From: Bifidobacteriaceae bacterium
Lineage (GTDB): Bacteria; Actinomycetota; Actinomycetes; Actinomycetales; WQXJ01
Reading direction: 5' to 3'
DNA: 56,031 nt
NCBI GenBank assembly: GCA_031267825.1
Contig: JAIRYJ010000015.1
Coordinates: 73,487-129,517 of the forward strand
Numbering within the stretch: the stretch's first letter is position 1; each line of letters starts with the position of its first letter. The notes beneath the pieces are model-generated. The model was not told the DNA's origin. It saw only the letters and a program-made list of their open reading frames with translations, and ran no database searches. The position numbers were made by a program, and so were the translations under genes. This document shows, piece after piece, positions 18,181-27,379 of the stretch.

Positions 18181-20918
18181 CCGGCCAGGACGTGACCGAT
18201 GGCTGGGCGACCGGCTCCCCAGCCGCGGTTGTGGCTGGTCTGAGCCTGGCCGAACGGGCCGCCCTGTTGTCTGGCGAGAACGTCTGGCAGACCAGGGCGA
18301 TCACTCGGATCGGCTGGCCGTCGATTTGGCTGGCGGATGGCCCCCACGGAGTCCGTAAACAAACTGGCCGGGCTGATCATCTGGGCTTGGGTGCCTCATT
18401 GCCAGCCACTTGTTTCCCAACCGCCGCCGGGCTGGCTAACAGCTGGAACATTGGGTTGCTCGAGGAAGTTGGTCAGGCCCTTGGCCGGGAAGCCCGTCAA
18501 CAAGGCGTTCAGGTGCTGTTGGGGCCTGGTTTGAACCTTAAGCGGAACCCTTTGGGTGGCCGGACCTTCGAATACTTCTCGGAGGACCCGCTGCTGTCTG
18601 GTGAATTGGCGGCCGCCCAAATCCGGGGTATCCAAAGCCAGGGTGTTTCGGCCGCGCCGAAACATTTCGCCGCCAACAGCCAGGAAACCAACCGGATGGT
18701 TTCAGATTCGGTGATTGACGAACGGACCTTGCGTGAACTGTATTTGCGGGGCTTTGAGATCGCTTTGCGCCAAGGCCAGCCTTGGGCGCTAATGACCAGT
18801 TACAACCTGGTCAACGGTGAACAAGCTTCCGAATCGCGTTTCTTGTTGTCTGACATTCTGCGCGGCGAATGGGCCTATGACGGCCTGGTGGTGACTGACT
18901 GGGGTGGTGGGCGTGATCCTGTCAAAGCTGTCCTGGCCGGAGCCACCTTGGAAATGCCATCACCTGGTTTTGATTCGGCTCAAACCATCGTCGCGGCTGT
19001 CAAGGCTGGCCAGCTACCTGAGGCCAGCCTTGACGCCCGGGTTATGGAATTACTCCGGCTGATCCGCCGCCTCCAGTCCAGTTCTCGCCCGGCTGGTGCC
19101 ACACCAGCGTCCAGCACGCCGTCCGCTTTGGCTCCAGCCACCAAGCCGGGGGCTACCCCCGGCCGGCGACCTGAACCAGCCGACACGCGACCAGAGCCAC
19201 CCAGCACGCGACCAGAGTCAGCCGACACACGACCGGAGTCAGCCGACGCGGCCCGCCGCGCCCAGCATCACGCCTTGGCCCGGCGCGCCGCCACCGAGAG
19301 TTGCGTCCTGTTGAAAAACGATTCCGCCTTGTTGCCGCTACCACCAGGTACATCTGTCGCCCTGATCGGTGACTTCGCGCGCCAGCCGCGCTACCAAGGG
19401 GCCGGTTCCTCACTGGTCAACCCGTATCACTTGACCACCCTGCTTCAGACCCTCCAAGCAGGCACCTCCGGCCTGACCGTGGTCGGCTTCGCGCCCGGCT
19501 TTGACCGCCGTGGACGCCCCGACAGCCAAGCCCTGCGGCAAGCCGCCACGCTGGCAAGACGGGCCGATGTCGGCATCGTCTGCTTGGGCCTGCCTGAAGC
19601 GGCCGAAACCGAGGGGATTGACCGGACAAGCTTGGCCCTGCCACAAGGCCAACAAGACTTGCTGGCGGCCGTAGCTGAAGCCAACCCGGCCGTGATTTGT
19701 GTGATCCAAGCGGGCGGCGTAGTTGAGATGCCGTGGCGAGACCACTGCCGAGGACTGATCCACGCCTATCTTGGCGGCCAAGCCGGAGCTGAGGCTCTGG
19801 TTGACATTCTGACCGGCCAAGCCAACCCATCCGGCAAGCTAGCTGAGACCATACCGCAGCGCCAGGCGGATCTGCCGTCAGCCGATTACTACCCAGCTCC
19901 AGGGCGGACCGCCGAATACCGTGAAGGTCTTTACACCGGTTACCGCTATTACGAATCGGCCGGTATAGACGTCTGCTATGAGTTCGGTTTCGGGTTGAGC
20001 TACACCAGCTTCGAATACTCCGGCCTGACCATCACGCCAACCGCGGCCCGCTTCACGATCAAGAACACGGGGTCCGTCAAAGGCGCTGAGACAGCCCAGC
20101 TCTACACCCGGCGGGTCGGCCCGTCAGCTTTTCACCGGCCCGCCAAAGAGTTACGCGGCTTCGCCAAAGTCACACTTGATCCGGGCGCCAGCCAGGTTGT
20201 CCAAATCCCGCTAAGCGACAAGGACCTGCGGCTATTCGATCCAGTACGGCGGTCCTGGTTGACCGAGCCAGGCGAATATGAAGTGCTGATTGGCGCCTCA
20301 GTGCGTGATATTCGGCTGCGGGCAGCCCGTCAAACCGGGACTCAAGCGGACACCGCGCCAGTTCACGATCCGGCCCTTGAACCGTATTTCAGCGCCCAGC
20401 TAAGCGGTCTTGACAGCCAGGCTTTCAGCGCTCTGCTACGGGCTCAGCGGCCGGTCAGCCAAGCCGGGCGACCCGTCGCGGCGGCCACCGCGCCAGACCA
20501 AACATCAGACCAAACGTCAGGTCAGACACCAGACCAAAGACAAAACCAAGAACCAGACGGTGATTCAGGCAAAGTTCGGCGACGGCGTCTAACACCAGAT
20601 GACCCGCTATCTGATCTGGTGGATTGTGCCAGTCCAGTCGGACGGATGATCTTCAAAGTCCTGGACGGGCGGCGGCGCCGTGCCGCCGCCAAAGGCGAAC
20701 CTGATCTCAACTCAGTCTTTGTCCTGGCGATGCCCCTCAGAGGGATCGCCAAAATGTCTGGCGGACGGGCCTCAATGGAACTGGCTGAGGCGCTCCTAGT
20801 ACTGATCAACGGCCAACACCTGCGCGGCCTGGGACAAGCCGTCAGAGCCCTACTACGTAACAGCCGCCGAACCGCCGCCTACCGGCGCCAACTAGACCAG
20901 GCGGGCACCAAACAATGA
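18177..20918 (+). CDS. Cytoplasmic GH3 beta-glucosidase, canonical domain order
   Basis: GH3 enzyme of 913 residues with no signal peptide, probably acting on imported oligosaccharides. The TIM barrel comes first (NLKRNPLGGRTFEYFSEDPLL, PKHFAANSQE, nucleophile Asp241 in LVVTDWGG). A repetitive Pro/Glu/Arg linker (about 300-365) follows, then the alpha/beta sandwich (SCVLLKNDSALLPL, GAGSSLVNPY) and a fibronectin-III-like domain (FGFGLSYTSFEY). The tail has a Gln/Thr/Asp-rich stretch and a helical domain (MPLRGIAKMSGGRASMELAEA) found at the end of some other GH3 enzymes. Translation is coupled to the upstream gene by GTGA and to the downstream gene by ATGA. Confidence 0.92.
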   Translation: MTGQDVTDGWATGSPAAVVAGLSLAERAALLSGENVWQTRAITRIGWPSIWLADGPHGVRKQTGRADHLGLGASLPATCFPTAAGLANSWNIGLLEEVGQALGREARQQGVQVLLGPGLNLKRNPLGGRTFEYFSEDPLLSGELAAAQIRGIQSQGVSAAPKHFAANSQETNRMVSDSVIDERTLRELYLRGFEIALRQGQPWALMTSYNLVNGEQASESRFLLSDILRGEWAYDGLVVTDWGGGRDPVKAVLAGATLEMPSPGFDSAQTIVAAVKAGQLPEASLDARVMELLRLIRRLQSSSRPAGATPASSTPSALAPATKPGATPGRRPEPADTRPEPPSTRPESADTRPESADAARRAQHHALARRAATESCVLLKNDSALLPLPPGTSVALIGDFARQPRYQGAGSSLVNPYHLTTLLQTLQAGTSGLTVVGFAPGFDRRGRPDSQALRQAATLARRADVGIVCLGLPEAAETEGIDRTSLALPQGQQDLLAAVAEANPAVICVIQAGGVVEMPWRDHCRGLIHAYLGGQAGAEALVDILTGQANPSGKLAETIPQRQADLPSADYYPAPGRTAEYREGLYTGYRYYESAGIDVCYEFGFGLSYTSFEYSGLTITPTAARFTIKNTGSVKGAETAQLYTRRVGPSAFHRPAKELRGFAKVTLDPGASQVVQIPLSDKDLRLFDPVRRSWLTEPGEYEVLIGASVRDIRLRAARQTGTQADTAPVHDPALEPYFSAQLSGLDSQAFSALLRAQRPVSQAGRPVAAATAPDQTSDQTSGQTPDQRQNQEPDGDSGKVRRRRLTPDDPLSDLVDCASPVGRMIFKVLDGRRRRAAAKGEPDLNSVFVLAMPLRGIAKMSGGRASMELAEALLVLINGQHLRGLGQAVRALLRNSRRTAAYRRQLDQAGTKQ
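19180..19251 (+). repeat. 21-bp tandem repeat in the GH3 linker
   Basis: Three full units (19180-19200, 19201-19221, 19222-19242) and a partial fourth encode the heptad P-x-x-TRPE-x between the two catalytic-region domains. Units differ at a few bases. This is a length-variable linker generated by in-frame duplication. Confidence 0.75.
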
Positions 20919-21550
20919 CATCCAAGCCACGTTTCGCCCTGTGGACCCGGTTCCAGACCAAACACCCCGAACTTGCCCGCTTCTTTGTTTTTTTCATGAT
21001 TTCCAACGGCGTCACAGTGCTTCAACTAGTTTTGATGCCCGCCTTCCGCTGGGCTTTTGACCAGACCACACTGGTCGCCACCAGCTTTCAAATCTGGCCG
21101 GTTGGTTTCAACACCGACGGCAGTCAGCACTTCATCTTCGACTACCCGGCCGGGCAACTACCGGCCGGTGGCGGTGGGCTGGCTTACTTCCTGGCGGTCC
21201 AGATCACGATCGGTATTGCTCAAGTGGTGAACTTCTTCGCCCAGCGCAGCATCACTTTCCGTTCAACTTCCAGTATTTGGCGGGCCGCCTGCTGGTATGC
21301 CGTGGCCTATGTCGCTATCACACTGTTCGCGGCCGCCGCCCAAGGTTTCTACAAAGCCCCGATCTACCGCCTGCTAATGGAAACTTGGGGTTGGGGCGCG
21401 ACCGGCGGCACAGTGGCGGACCTCATCACAATGCTGATTAACGCGACCATCTCCTTCTGGGTGTTCTACCCCATTTTCAAATGGATTTTCCGCCCCGTCG
21501 TGGCTGAACCAACCACCGAACGTGCCACCACTGAGGTCACCAGTGGTTGA
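20915..21550 (+). CDS. GtrA-like membrane protein
   Basis: Small polytopic protein (211 residues, four predicted helices) resembling the GtrA family, whose members help translocate polyprenyl-linked sugars. The features are RFFVFFMISNGVTVLQ in helix 1, a long loop, FLAVQITIGIAQVVNFFAQRSITFRS in helix 2 (the NF-x-QR-x-x-TF pattern is typical of GtrA), then two further helices and a charged C-tail. It is encoded in one unit with the two GH3 genes upstream and a GT2 gene downstream (8-bp overlap), the usual GtrA plus glycosyltransferase pairing. A role in decorating an envelope glycan is inferred. Confidence 0.8.
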   Translation: MTSKPRFALWTRFQTKHPELARFFVFFMISNGVTVLQLVLMPAFRWAFDQTTLVATSFQIWPVGFNTDGSQHFIFDYPAGQLPAGGGGLAYFLAVQITIGIAQVVNFFAQRSITFRSTSSIWRAACWYAVAYVAITLFAAAAQGFYKAPIYRLLMETWGWGATGGTVADLITMLINATISFWVFYPIFKWIFRPVVAEPTTERATTEVTSG

Positions 21551-22553
21551 CCCGGTCTTAACCGTGGCCGTGCCTTGCTTCAACGTGGCTGGCTTCCTGC
21601 CAACAGCTCTCAGCGGCCTGACAGATCTTGGGCCAGACCTAGAAGTCCTAGTCGTCGATGACGGTTCAACTGACACCACAGCCAGTTTGGCGGACCAATA
21701 CGCCGCCCGTCACCCCGGCACCATCCGGGTTATCCACCAGCCCAACCGGGGTCATGGTGGGGCCGTCAACGCCGCCTTAGATCAGGCGGCTGGAACATAT
21801 TTCAAAGTGCTCGATGCCGACGACAGTCTTGATCGCACCGCGCTGGCAGGCGTTCTGGTTTTGTTACGTCACCTCCAAACAAGCGGCGGCATTGACCTGC
21901 TGATCAGCAACTATGTTTTCGAATCGGTCAAACGCCGGTCCAACCGGACAGTCCGGTTCACCAACGCCTTACCGGATGGCCGTGTCTTTAGCTGGTCAGA
22001 GGTCGGCCGATTCAAGGCCGGGCAGTTTTTGATGATGCACGCTTTGGCTGGGCGGTCTGATCTGTTACGTCAAGCTGGTTTCAGGTTGCCGGAAAAGACC
22101 TACTACGCCGACCACATGTTCGTTGCCCAAGTGTTGCCGCTAACGCGGCGACTCTACTATTCCGACACCGACTTATACCGTTACCGGATTGGCCATTCAT
22201 GGCAGTCCGTCAGCCATTCACACATGATTCAACGCCTCGACCAGCAACTTGAAATCGCCCGTCAGGTGGTTGACTGCCTGCCAGACCCTGAGGCTGTATC
22301 CCGGCCGCTCTACAACTACTTGGTGCATCACGCCGACATTCTGTGCGCCTTAACCTCAGCCTTGTTGTCGGAATCCGATCTGACTGGGTTACGTCCAGCT
22401 TTCTGGGAGCATCTAGCGGGAACGAATCCGGCCCTTTACCGGCGCCTGCGCCGCCGCTTGGCGAGCCGCCTATCTAACCTGCCAGGCAAGGCGGGACGGC
22501 GGGTAGCGGGAATCACCCACCGGCAGATTCGACGCACCGTGGGCTTCTCATAG
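21543..22553 (+). CDS. Glycosyltransferase family 2
   Basis: Cytoplasmic GT-A enzyme of 336 residues. I choose the GTG at 21543, which has AGGT upstream and is overlapped by the stop of the GtrA-like gene. A GTG at 21522 is possible. Signature motifs are LTVAVPCFNVAGFL, LEVLVVDDGSTDTT, NRGHGGAVNAAL and the metal-binding FKVLDADDSLD. The C-terminal half carries the TYYADHMF and WQSVS segments common in GT2 enzymes of cell-wall and teichoic-acid-like polymer synthesis. Unlike GtrB-type partners it has no C-terminal membrane helices, so how it pairs with the GtrA-like protein is unclear. Confidence 0.88.
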   Translation: MVDPVLTVAVPCFNVAGFLPTALSGLTDLGPDLEVLVVDDGSTDTTASLADQYAARHPGTIRVIHQPNRGHGGAVNAALDQAAGTYFKVLDADDSLDRTALAGVLVLLRHLQTSGGIDLLISNYVFESVKRRSNRTVRFTNALPDGRVFSWSEVGRFKAGQFLMMHALAGRSDLLRQAGFRLPEKTYYADHMFVAQVLPLTRRLYYSDTDLYRYRIGHSWQSVSHSHMIQRLDQQLEIARQVVDCLPDPEAVSRPLYNYLVHHADILCALTSALLSESDLTGLRPAFWEHLAGTNPALYRRLRRRLASRLSNLPGKAGRRVAGITHRQIRRTVGFS

Positions 22554-22696
22554 ACGACTCCCTAGCGGACCTGGACGGAGGGGATTGTCCTGGCTCTAAG
22601 ACAACCCAAGCGGGGACAGTCGGTCGCTCCGCTACCATTGCCGCTGCCTGACCGGCCCGTCGCCAGCGGAAACAAAACGCGCAAAGGAGGAGTGCT

Positions 22697-23416
22697 GTGA
22701 TAAAGGTGGCAATTGTCGAGGATGACGCTGCCAGCCGCCGTGTTCTCGCCGCACATCTGGCCCGCTACCAGCAGGAACAGGAGATCGAGTTTGGTATCGC
22801 GGCCTTCAGTGATGGCCGTAGCTTCATTGACCGCTACCGGCTGGATTTTGACATTGTGCTGCTTGACATCCAAATGGAACCGCTTGACGGTATGACGGTA
22901 GCCCAAATGGTCCGGCGGACCGATCCAGACGTGGTGATCGTATTTGTCACCAGTTCACCGCATCACGCCATCAACGGCTACCGCGTTGGGGCTCTCAGCT
23001 ATCTGCTGAAACCGATCTCCTACGCGGCTTTAGCGGGCGAACTGGACCGCTCGATACGCCACCTGGCGAAAACTGAACGGCGGCACTTGCTAGTCGGATC
23101 AGGTGACGAATTCCATAACGTTGACTGCGCTGAGATCGTCTTCATCGAAAGCAACAAACACCGCATCACAGTTCACGCCCTAGACCAGGACTATTTGACG
23201 ACAGGCCCGTTGCGGCGCTTCGAACAACAGCTTGAAGCCGGTGGGTTCTGCCGCATCAACAACTGTTATCTAGTTAACTTGCGCCACGTCACAGCCATCA
23301 AAGGATCGGACTGCCTGACCCGTGGCGGGCATGTTCTGAAGATTTCACGGGCCCGCAAGAAAGGCCTGCTTGACGCTTTGACGGACTACATTGGCGAGGC
23401 CGGGCATCACCAATGA
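22697..23416 (+). CDS. LytTR-family response regulator
   Basis: Two-component transcription factor. The receiver domain (1-120) has the acidic pocket VEDD (residues 8-10), phosphoacceptor Asp57 in IVLLDIQM, a conserved Thr-Ser in FVTSS and Lys-Pro in LLKPIS. The LytTR DNA-binding domain (about 135-235) has FIESNKHRI, the LRRFEQQL helix, GFCRINNCYLVNL and a final basic segment. The start is GTG behind a strong AAAGGAGGAG site. It overlaps the kinase gene by ATGA, so the pair is one unit. No quorum peptide gene (agrD/agrB-like) is visible, so the signal is unknown. Targets may include the neighbouring GH3 unit (inference). Confidence 0.93.
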   Translation: MIKVAIVEDDAASRRVLAAHLARYQQEQEIEFGIAAFSDGRSFIDRYRLDFDIVLLDIQMEPLDGMTVAQMVRRTDPDVVIVFVTSSPHHAINGYRVGALSYLLKPISYAALAGELDRSIRHLAKTERRHLLVGSGDEFHNVDCAEIVFIESNKHRITVHALDQDYLTTGPLRRFEQQLEAGGFCRINNCYLVNLRHVTAIKGSDCLTRGGHVLKISRARKKGLLDALTDYIGEAGHHQ

Positions 23417-24720
23417 TCACCAACGCGTTGCCAGACATTCCCCGACTTCTAACCGCCTTAGCCGAATGGTTAGCTTGCCTGATATACGTCCTGGTTTTGC
23501 CGAGACGACTCAACAAGACTGGCACCTGTCTAGTCTTGGCCGCCGGGGCGGCCGGGCTCTGGCTGATCCAGTCGGCCGCCGCCAGTTGGCCGATTGGCCT
23601 GTGGGTGCCAGGTATGGTCCTGGCCGTCACAGTGATGTACGCCGTGATCTTGGCGGCGGCTGATCTGACCGCGGTGGCGGCCCTCTATTTGGTTTCTCGT
23701 GCCCTGATCCTGGCTGAACTGGTCGCCTCAATGCACTGGCAACTCCACACCTACCTGTTCGACAAACCAACTGTTTCGTCAGTTCCGAGCGCCCTGCTGC
23801 TAGTGGCCTGCTGCGGCGGGGCCTACAGTTTGGCTTGGTGGGTTGAACGGCGCCATTTCAGCCAGTTAGTTTCCTTCCGCTTCGGCTGGCGTGAATCTGT
23901 TCTGGCCGTCTGCGTCGCGATGATGACGTTCATGATCTCGAACATTTCTTTTGTGACCTTGAATACGCCTTTCTCAGCCCGGACGGGGATGGAAGTTTTC
24001 TATGTCCGGACATTGGTTGATTTGGCTGGCTGGATTGGTCTTTACGTCCAGCAGGAACGCTGGATGACCCAAGAAATCCAACTTGATAAGGAAGCGATGC
24101 GCGGGCTACTGCGCTCGCAGCACGCCCAGTATCTGTTGGCCCAGCGCAACAGTGAAGAAATGGATCGCAAGTACCACGATTTCAAACATCACTTGACGGC
24201 CCTGCGGGCCGAACCTGATCCAGGACGCCGTGGACAATTCTTGGACCAGCTTGAGGAATCAGTCCGTGGCTACGCCAATCAGGTGCGTTCTGGCAGCAGC
24301 GTCCTGGACACGCTGGTTGGCGTCAAACGGATGCACGCCGCTGAATCGCACATCGAAATCAGTGTGGTAGCTGATGGGCGTCTGCTGGCTTTCATTGATG
24401 ACCTGGACACGGCCGCGATCATTGGGAATGCCCTGGACAACGCGATTGAGGGGGCTCGGCGGGTGGCCGACCCAGAACAGCGTCTCATCCGGTTCGCCGT
24501 CTACAGCCAAGATGGCTTTGTCATGATGCGTTTCGAGAACAGCTTTGACGGTGTTCTGCTCCGTCAGCGGGGGCGTCTGGCGACCCGTAAAGCCGAAGCT
24601 CACTCGCACGGTTACGGCCTGCGCTCGATTGAAGCGATAGCGCAAAGCTATGGCGGTACAGCCACGGTGGAAGGCAGCCAAGGTTGGTTTTCACTGCGCG
24701 TCTTGATTCCGATGCCGTAG
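23413..24720 (+). CDS. GHKL-domain sensor histidine kinase (AgrC-like)
   Basis: Partner of the LytTR regulator. The N-terminal sensor region (1-220) has six hydrophobic helices and no large extracellular domain, as in AgrC/VirS-type kinases. The dimerisation/phosphoacceptor helix contains YHDFKHHL with His255 as the likely phosphorylated residue. The ATPase domain has the N-box NALDNAIEGA, a modified G1 region with VMMRFENSFDG, and HGYGLRSIEAIAQSYGG as the G2 box. 435 residues is typical. It is translationally coupled (ATGA) to the response regulator gene. Confidence 0.93.
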   Translation: MITNALPDIPRLLTALAEWLACLIYVLVLPRRLNKTGTCLVLAAGAAGLWLIQSAAASWPIGLWVPGMVLAVTVMYAVILAAADLTAVAALYLVSRALILAELVASMHWQLHTYLFDKPTVSSVPSALLLVACCGGAYSLAWWVERRHFSQLVSFRFGWRESVLAVCVAMMTFMISNISFVTLNTPFSARTGMEVFYVRTLVDLAGWIGLYVQQERWMTQEIQLDKEAMRGLLRSQHAQYLLAQRNSEEMDRKYHDFKHHLTALRAEPDPGRRGQFLDQLEESVRGYANQVRSGSSVLDTLVGVKRMHAAESHIEISVVADGRLLAFIDDLDTAAIIGNALDNAIEGARRVADPEQRLIRFAVYSQDGFVMMRFENSFDGVLLRQRGRLATRKAEAHSHGYGLRSIEAIAQSYGGTATVEGSQGWFSLRVLIPMP

Positions 24721-24757
24721 CCGCTTCATCTTCGCTGTTGGCCCCTGGCTCGGCACA

Positions 24758-24877
24758 GTCCACGCCCTTGCCCAGGCTGTCACCACCGCTCGTGTCCTAA
24801 GCCAGACCGGCGGCATCGTCCACGCCCTTGCCAACGCTGTCACCACCGCTCGTGGCCTAAGCCAAAGGGGAGGCATC
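24758..24877. repeat. Two tandem 60-bp repeats upstream of serS
   Basis: Units 24758-24817 and 24818-24877 differ at about 7 of 60 positions. A third unit begins (GTCCTAA) and breaks off. The array lies wholly between the kinase stop and the serS start. The period is a multiple of three, so one antisense frame is open across it, but nothing else supports a gene. Confidence 0.75.
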
Positions 24878-24951
24878 GTCCTAACACCCCCTGGCATCCG
24901 GCAAAATACCTGCTCAGAGGCGTCTTGGCGGCCAAGGGTAGGCTCTAAGGC

Positions 24952-26235
24952 GTGATCGATCTGAAGTTCCTCCGTCAGGATCCGCAAGCCGTCCGCGACT
25001 CACAACACGCCCGTGGCGCTGAGCCTGACCTGGTCGATGCCGTCCTGGCGGCCGACGCGGCACGGCGTCAGGCGCTGGTGGCCTTCGAAGCGGCCCGGGC
25101 TGAACAAAAAGCCATCGGCAAGCTGGTCGCCCGGGCAGCCGGGGCCGACCAGCGGGCCCTAGTTGGCCAGGCCAAAGGCTTAGCCGCTGAAGTCAAAGCA
25201 GCCGCCGGCCAACTGGCCATAGCGGAGGCGGACCTAGAGCGAGCCGCCGAGACCCTACCCAACCTGGTCGAACCAGGCGTGCCGCCGGGCGGAGCCGAAA
25301 ACTACGCTCTGATCAGCCAGTCCGGCAGGCTACGCGACTTCGCGGCGGAAGGTTTCGAACCGGCCTCGCACGATGAGCTGGGCGAGCGTCTAGGCCTGAT
25401 CGACACAGCCCGTGGCGCTAAAGTCTCCGGCGCCCGCTTCTACTATTTGACTGGCATTGGCGCCCGTCTTGAGTTGGCTCTCCTCGGGCAAGCCATGGAT
25501 TTAGCCGCTGAACTTGGATTCACCCCAATGATCACGCCGACTTTGGTGCGGCCGGAAGTCATGCGCGGAACCGGTTTCCTGGGTGAACACTCCGATGAGG
25601 TTTACTACCTGCCAGCCGATGACCTTTATCTGACTGGCACTTCTGAGGTCGCTTTAGCCGGCTACCACAAAGACGAGATTCTGGATCTGTCTGGTGGACC
25701 GCTGCGCTACGCCGGCTGGTCAGCTTGTTACCGCCGTGAAGCGGGCTCATATGGCAAGGACACTAAGGGGATTTTCCGGGTTCACCAGTTCCATAAGGTC
25801 GAATTGTTCTCCTACGTTGACCCGTCTGCGGCCGCCGCCGAACATCACCGTTTGCTTGGTTTCGAAGAGATGATGCTGGCCGTGGCTGGCCTGCCGTACC
25901 GGGTGATTGATGTGGCGGCCGGTGATCTTGGCACGTCAGCCGCCCGCAAGTTCGATTGCGAAGCTTGGATCCCCTCCCAAGGGCGTTACCGCGAGATGAC
26001 ATCCACCTCCAACTGCACCACTTTTCAGGCCCGCCGTTTGAACATCCGCCAGCGTGGGCCCGACGGTTCAGCCCAGCCGGTCGCGACACTCAACGGGACT
26101 TTCGCCACTACCCGTTGGATCGCCGCGATTCTTGAGAACCATCAACAAGCTGACGGCTCGGTCCTGGTGCCGCCCAAGTTGCGACCCCGCTTAGGCGGTT
26201 TGGAGGTTATTGAACCGGTGAATCATGCTGCTTAG
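24952..26235 (+). CDS. serS: Seryl-tRNA synthetase
   Basis: Charges tRNA-Ser, class II synthetase. The N-terminal coiled-coil arm (about 30-105) is Ala/Glu-rich. The catalytic core includes [12 protein letters not shown], motif 2 in [21 protein letters not shown], the FHKVELF strand, [13 protein letters not shown], and motif 3 with the conserved [17 protein letters not shown]. The end, [11 protein letters not shown], is typical. The start is GTG, consistent with the [15 protein letters not shown] family opening, with a weak AAGG upstream. 427 residues is normal. Confidence 0.97.
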   Translation: MIDLKFLRQDPQAVRDSQHARGAEPDLVDAVLAADAARRQALVAFEAARAEQKAIGKLVARAAGADQRALVGQAKGLAAEVKAAAGQLAIAEADLERAAETLPNLVEPGVPPGGAENYALISQSGRLRDFAAEGFEPASHDELGERLGLIDTARGAKVSGARFYYLTGIGARLELALLGQAMDLAAELGFTPMITPTLVRPEVMRGTGFLGEHSDEVYYLPADDLYLTGTSEVALAGYHKDEILDLSGGPLRYAGWSACYRREAGSYGKDTKGIFRVHQFHKVELFSYVDPSAAAAEHHRLLGFEEMMLAVAGLPYRVIDVAAGDLGTSAARKFDCEAWIPSQGRYREMTSTSNCTTFQARRLNIRQRGPDGSAQPVATLNGTFATTRWIAAILENHQQADGSVLVPPKLRPRLGGLEVIEPVNHAA

Positions 26236-26390
26236 GGCTCAGCCGCTCGAGGTTTGTGGGTTTGGCCGGGCGGGCTTAGCCGACCTGATCCGCCACTTGC
26301 CGCAAGACCCACGCCACGATGCGGGATCAAGACGCTGTGGTGCCTTCTGACAGCCTGCCTGACGGCCTTTCAGGCGTGCCAGGCTACCTG

Positions 26391-27209
26391 ATGAGCGTCC
26401 AGCGAGAAACCCGGCCAGAAGCCAAGTTGGTGGCAGTGGACATCGATGGGACTTTACTGACCTGGGGCGGCAAGCTTTACCGCTCGGCTGAGCGGGCCAT
26501 CCGGCGCCTGATCGCTCACCCTGACGTCGAACTTGTGCTGGCGACTGGCCGGTCCGCTCTGTCAGCCGCCGGTGTGGCCCGACGGATCGGCCTAACCGAC
26601 GGCTGGGCGGTCTGCGCTAACGGTTCTGTCACGATCCGCCTGGCTCCTCAGCTACCAGATGGCTGGGCGGTGGCTGACCTGGTGACATTCGACCCGGGAC
26701 CGGCCATCAGGGCGATCCGCCAAGGGTTTCCCCAGGCCCGGCTGGCCGCCGAGGATCTGCGGCGCGGCTTCATGGTGACAGCGGCTTTCCCGCCAGGCGA
26801 ACTAGACGGGCTGATCACAGTCGTATCTGATGACGAGCTGGCGGCTCAGCCAGTGACTCGCCTAGTACTGCGGGAAACCGAACTCGACCCGCTAGCGGTC
26901 GGGGTGATAGTCGAACAGCTTGGCCTGGCGGATGTGAATTACGCCGTCGGGTGGACCGGATGGGTTGATTTCAACCCGCCTGGTATCTCCAAAGCCTCCG
27001 CCCTTGAGACCCTACGCACCCACTTGGGGATAGCACCGGGGCAAACTGTCGCCATCGGTGATGGTTCAAACGACATTTCCATGCTCCGCTGGGCGGCCCA
27101 CGGCGTGGCGATGGGGGGCTCCCTGCCGGATGTGATCGCCGCCGCCGATCATGTGACAGCGCCGATTGGGCGGCGCGGCCTGGCCCGGGTACTTGACGCC
27201 TTGGGCTAA
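26391..27209 (+). CDS. HAD-IIB (Cof-type) phosphatase
   Basis: Soluble haloacid-dehalogenase-family hydrolase, probably acting on sugar phosphates or similar small substrates. Motif I VAVDIDGTLL carries the nucleophile Asp. The Cof-type cap follows ELVLATGRS (motif II Thr). The C-terminal block has the Lys of GISKASALE and the acidic metal site VAIGDGSNDISML. I favour the ATG at 26391 because motif I then starts near residue 15, as in homologues. An ATG at 26319 would add 24 residues with no similarity. HAD genes follow serS in many actinomycetes, probably as a cotranscribed neighbour. Confidence 0.88.
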   Translation: MSVQRETRPEAKLVAVDIDGTLLTWGGKLYRSAERAIRRLIAHPDVELVLATGRSALSAAGVARRIGLTDGWAVCANGSVTIRLAPQLPDGWAVADLVTFDPGPAIRAIRQGFPQARLAAEDLRRGFMVTAAFPPGELDGLITVVSDDELAAQPVTRLVLRETELDPLAVGVIVEQLGLADVNYAVGWTGWVDFNPPGISKASALETLRTHLGIAPGQTVAIGDGSNDISMLRWAAHGVAMGGSLPDVIAAADHVTAPIGRRGLARVLDALG

Positions 27210-27379
27210 GGCGTGGCGCCAACCGAACTCCGCCACTACCCCTCAAACAACGGTTTCGGTTTACGTTAGGAGCCCCAAAACCGGCCTTGAAGGCCATCCT
27301 TTGACCAAACTTCATAGAAAAGGTCACGGTTTGGCGTTCATGGGTCGAAAAGGAAACGATTCCAGGGCATGATTGACAG

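Noticed and set aside
24721..24951. T-box or other riboswitch before serS
   Set aside because: No T-box core or specifier arrangement seen; the leader is mostly tandem repeat.
24691..24987. Antisense frame with 20-residue repeats upstream of serS
   Set aside because: Open only because the DNA repeat is 60 bp; overlaps the serS start and has no ribosome site.
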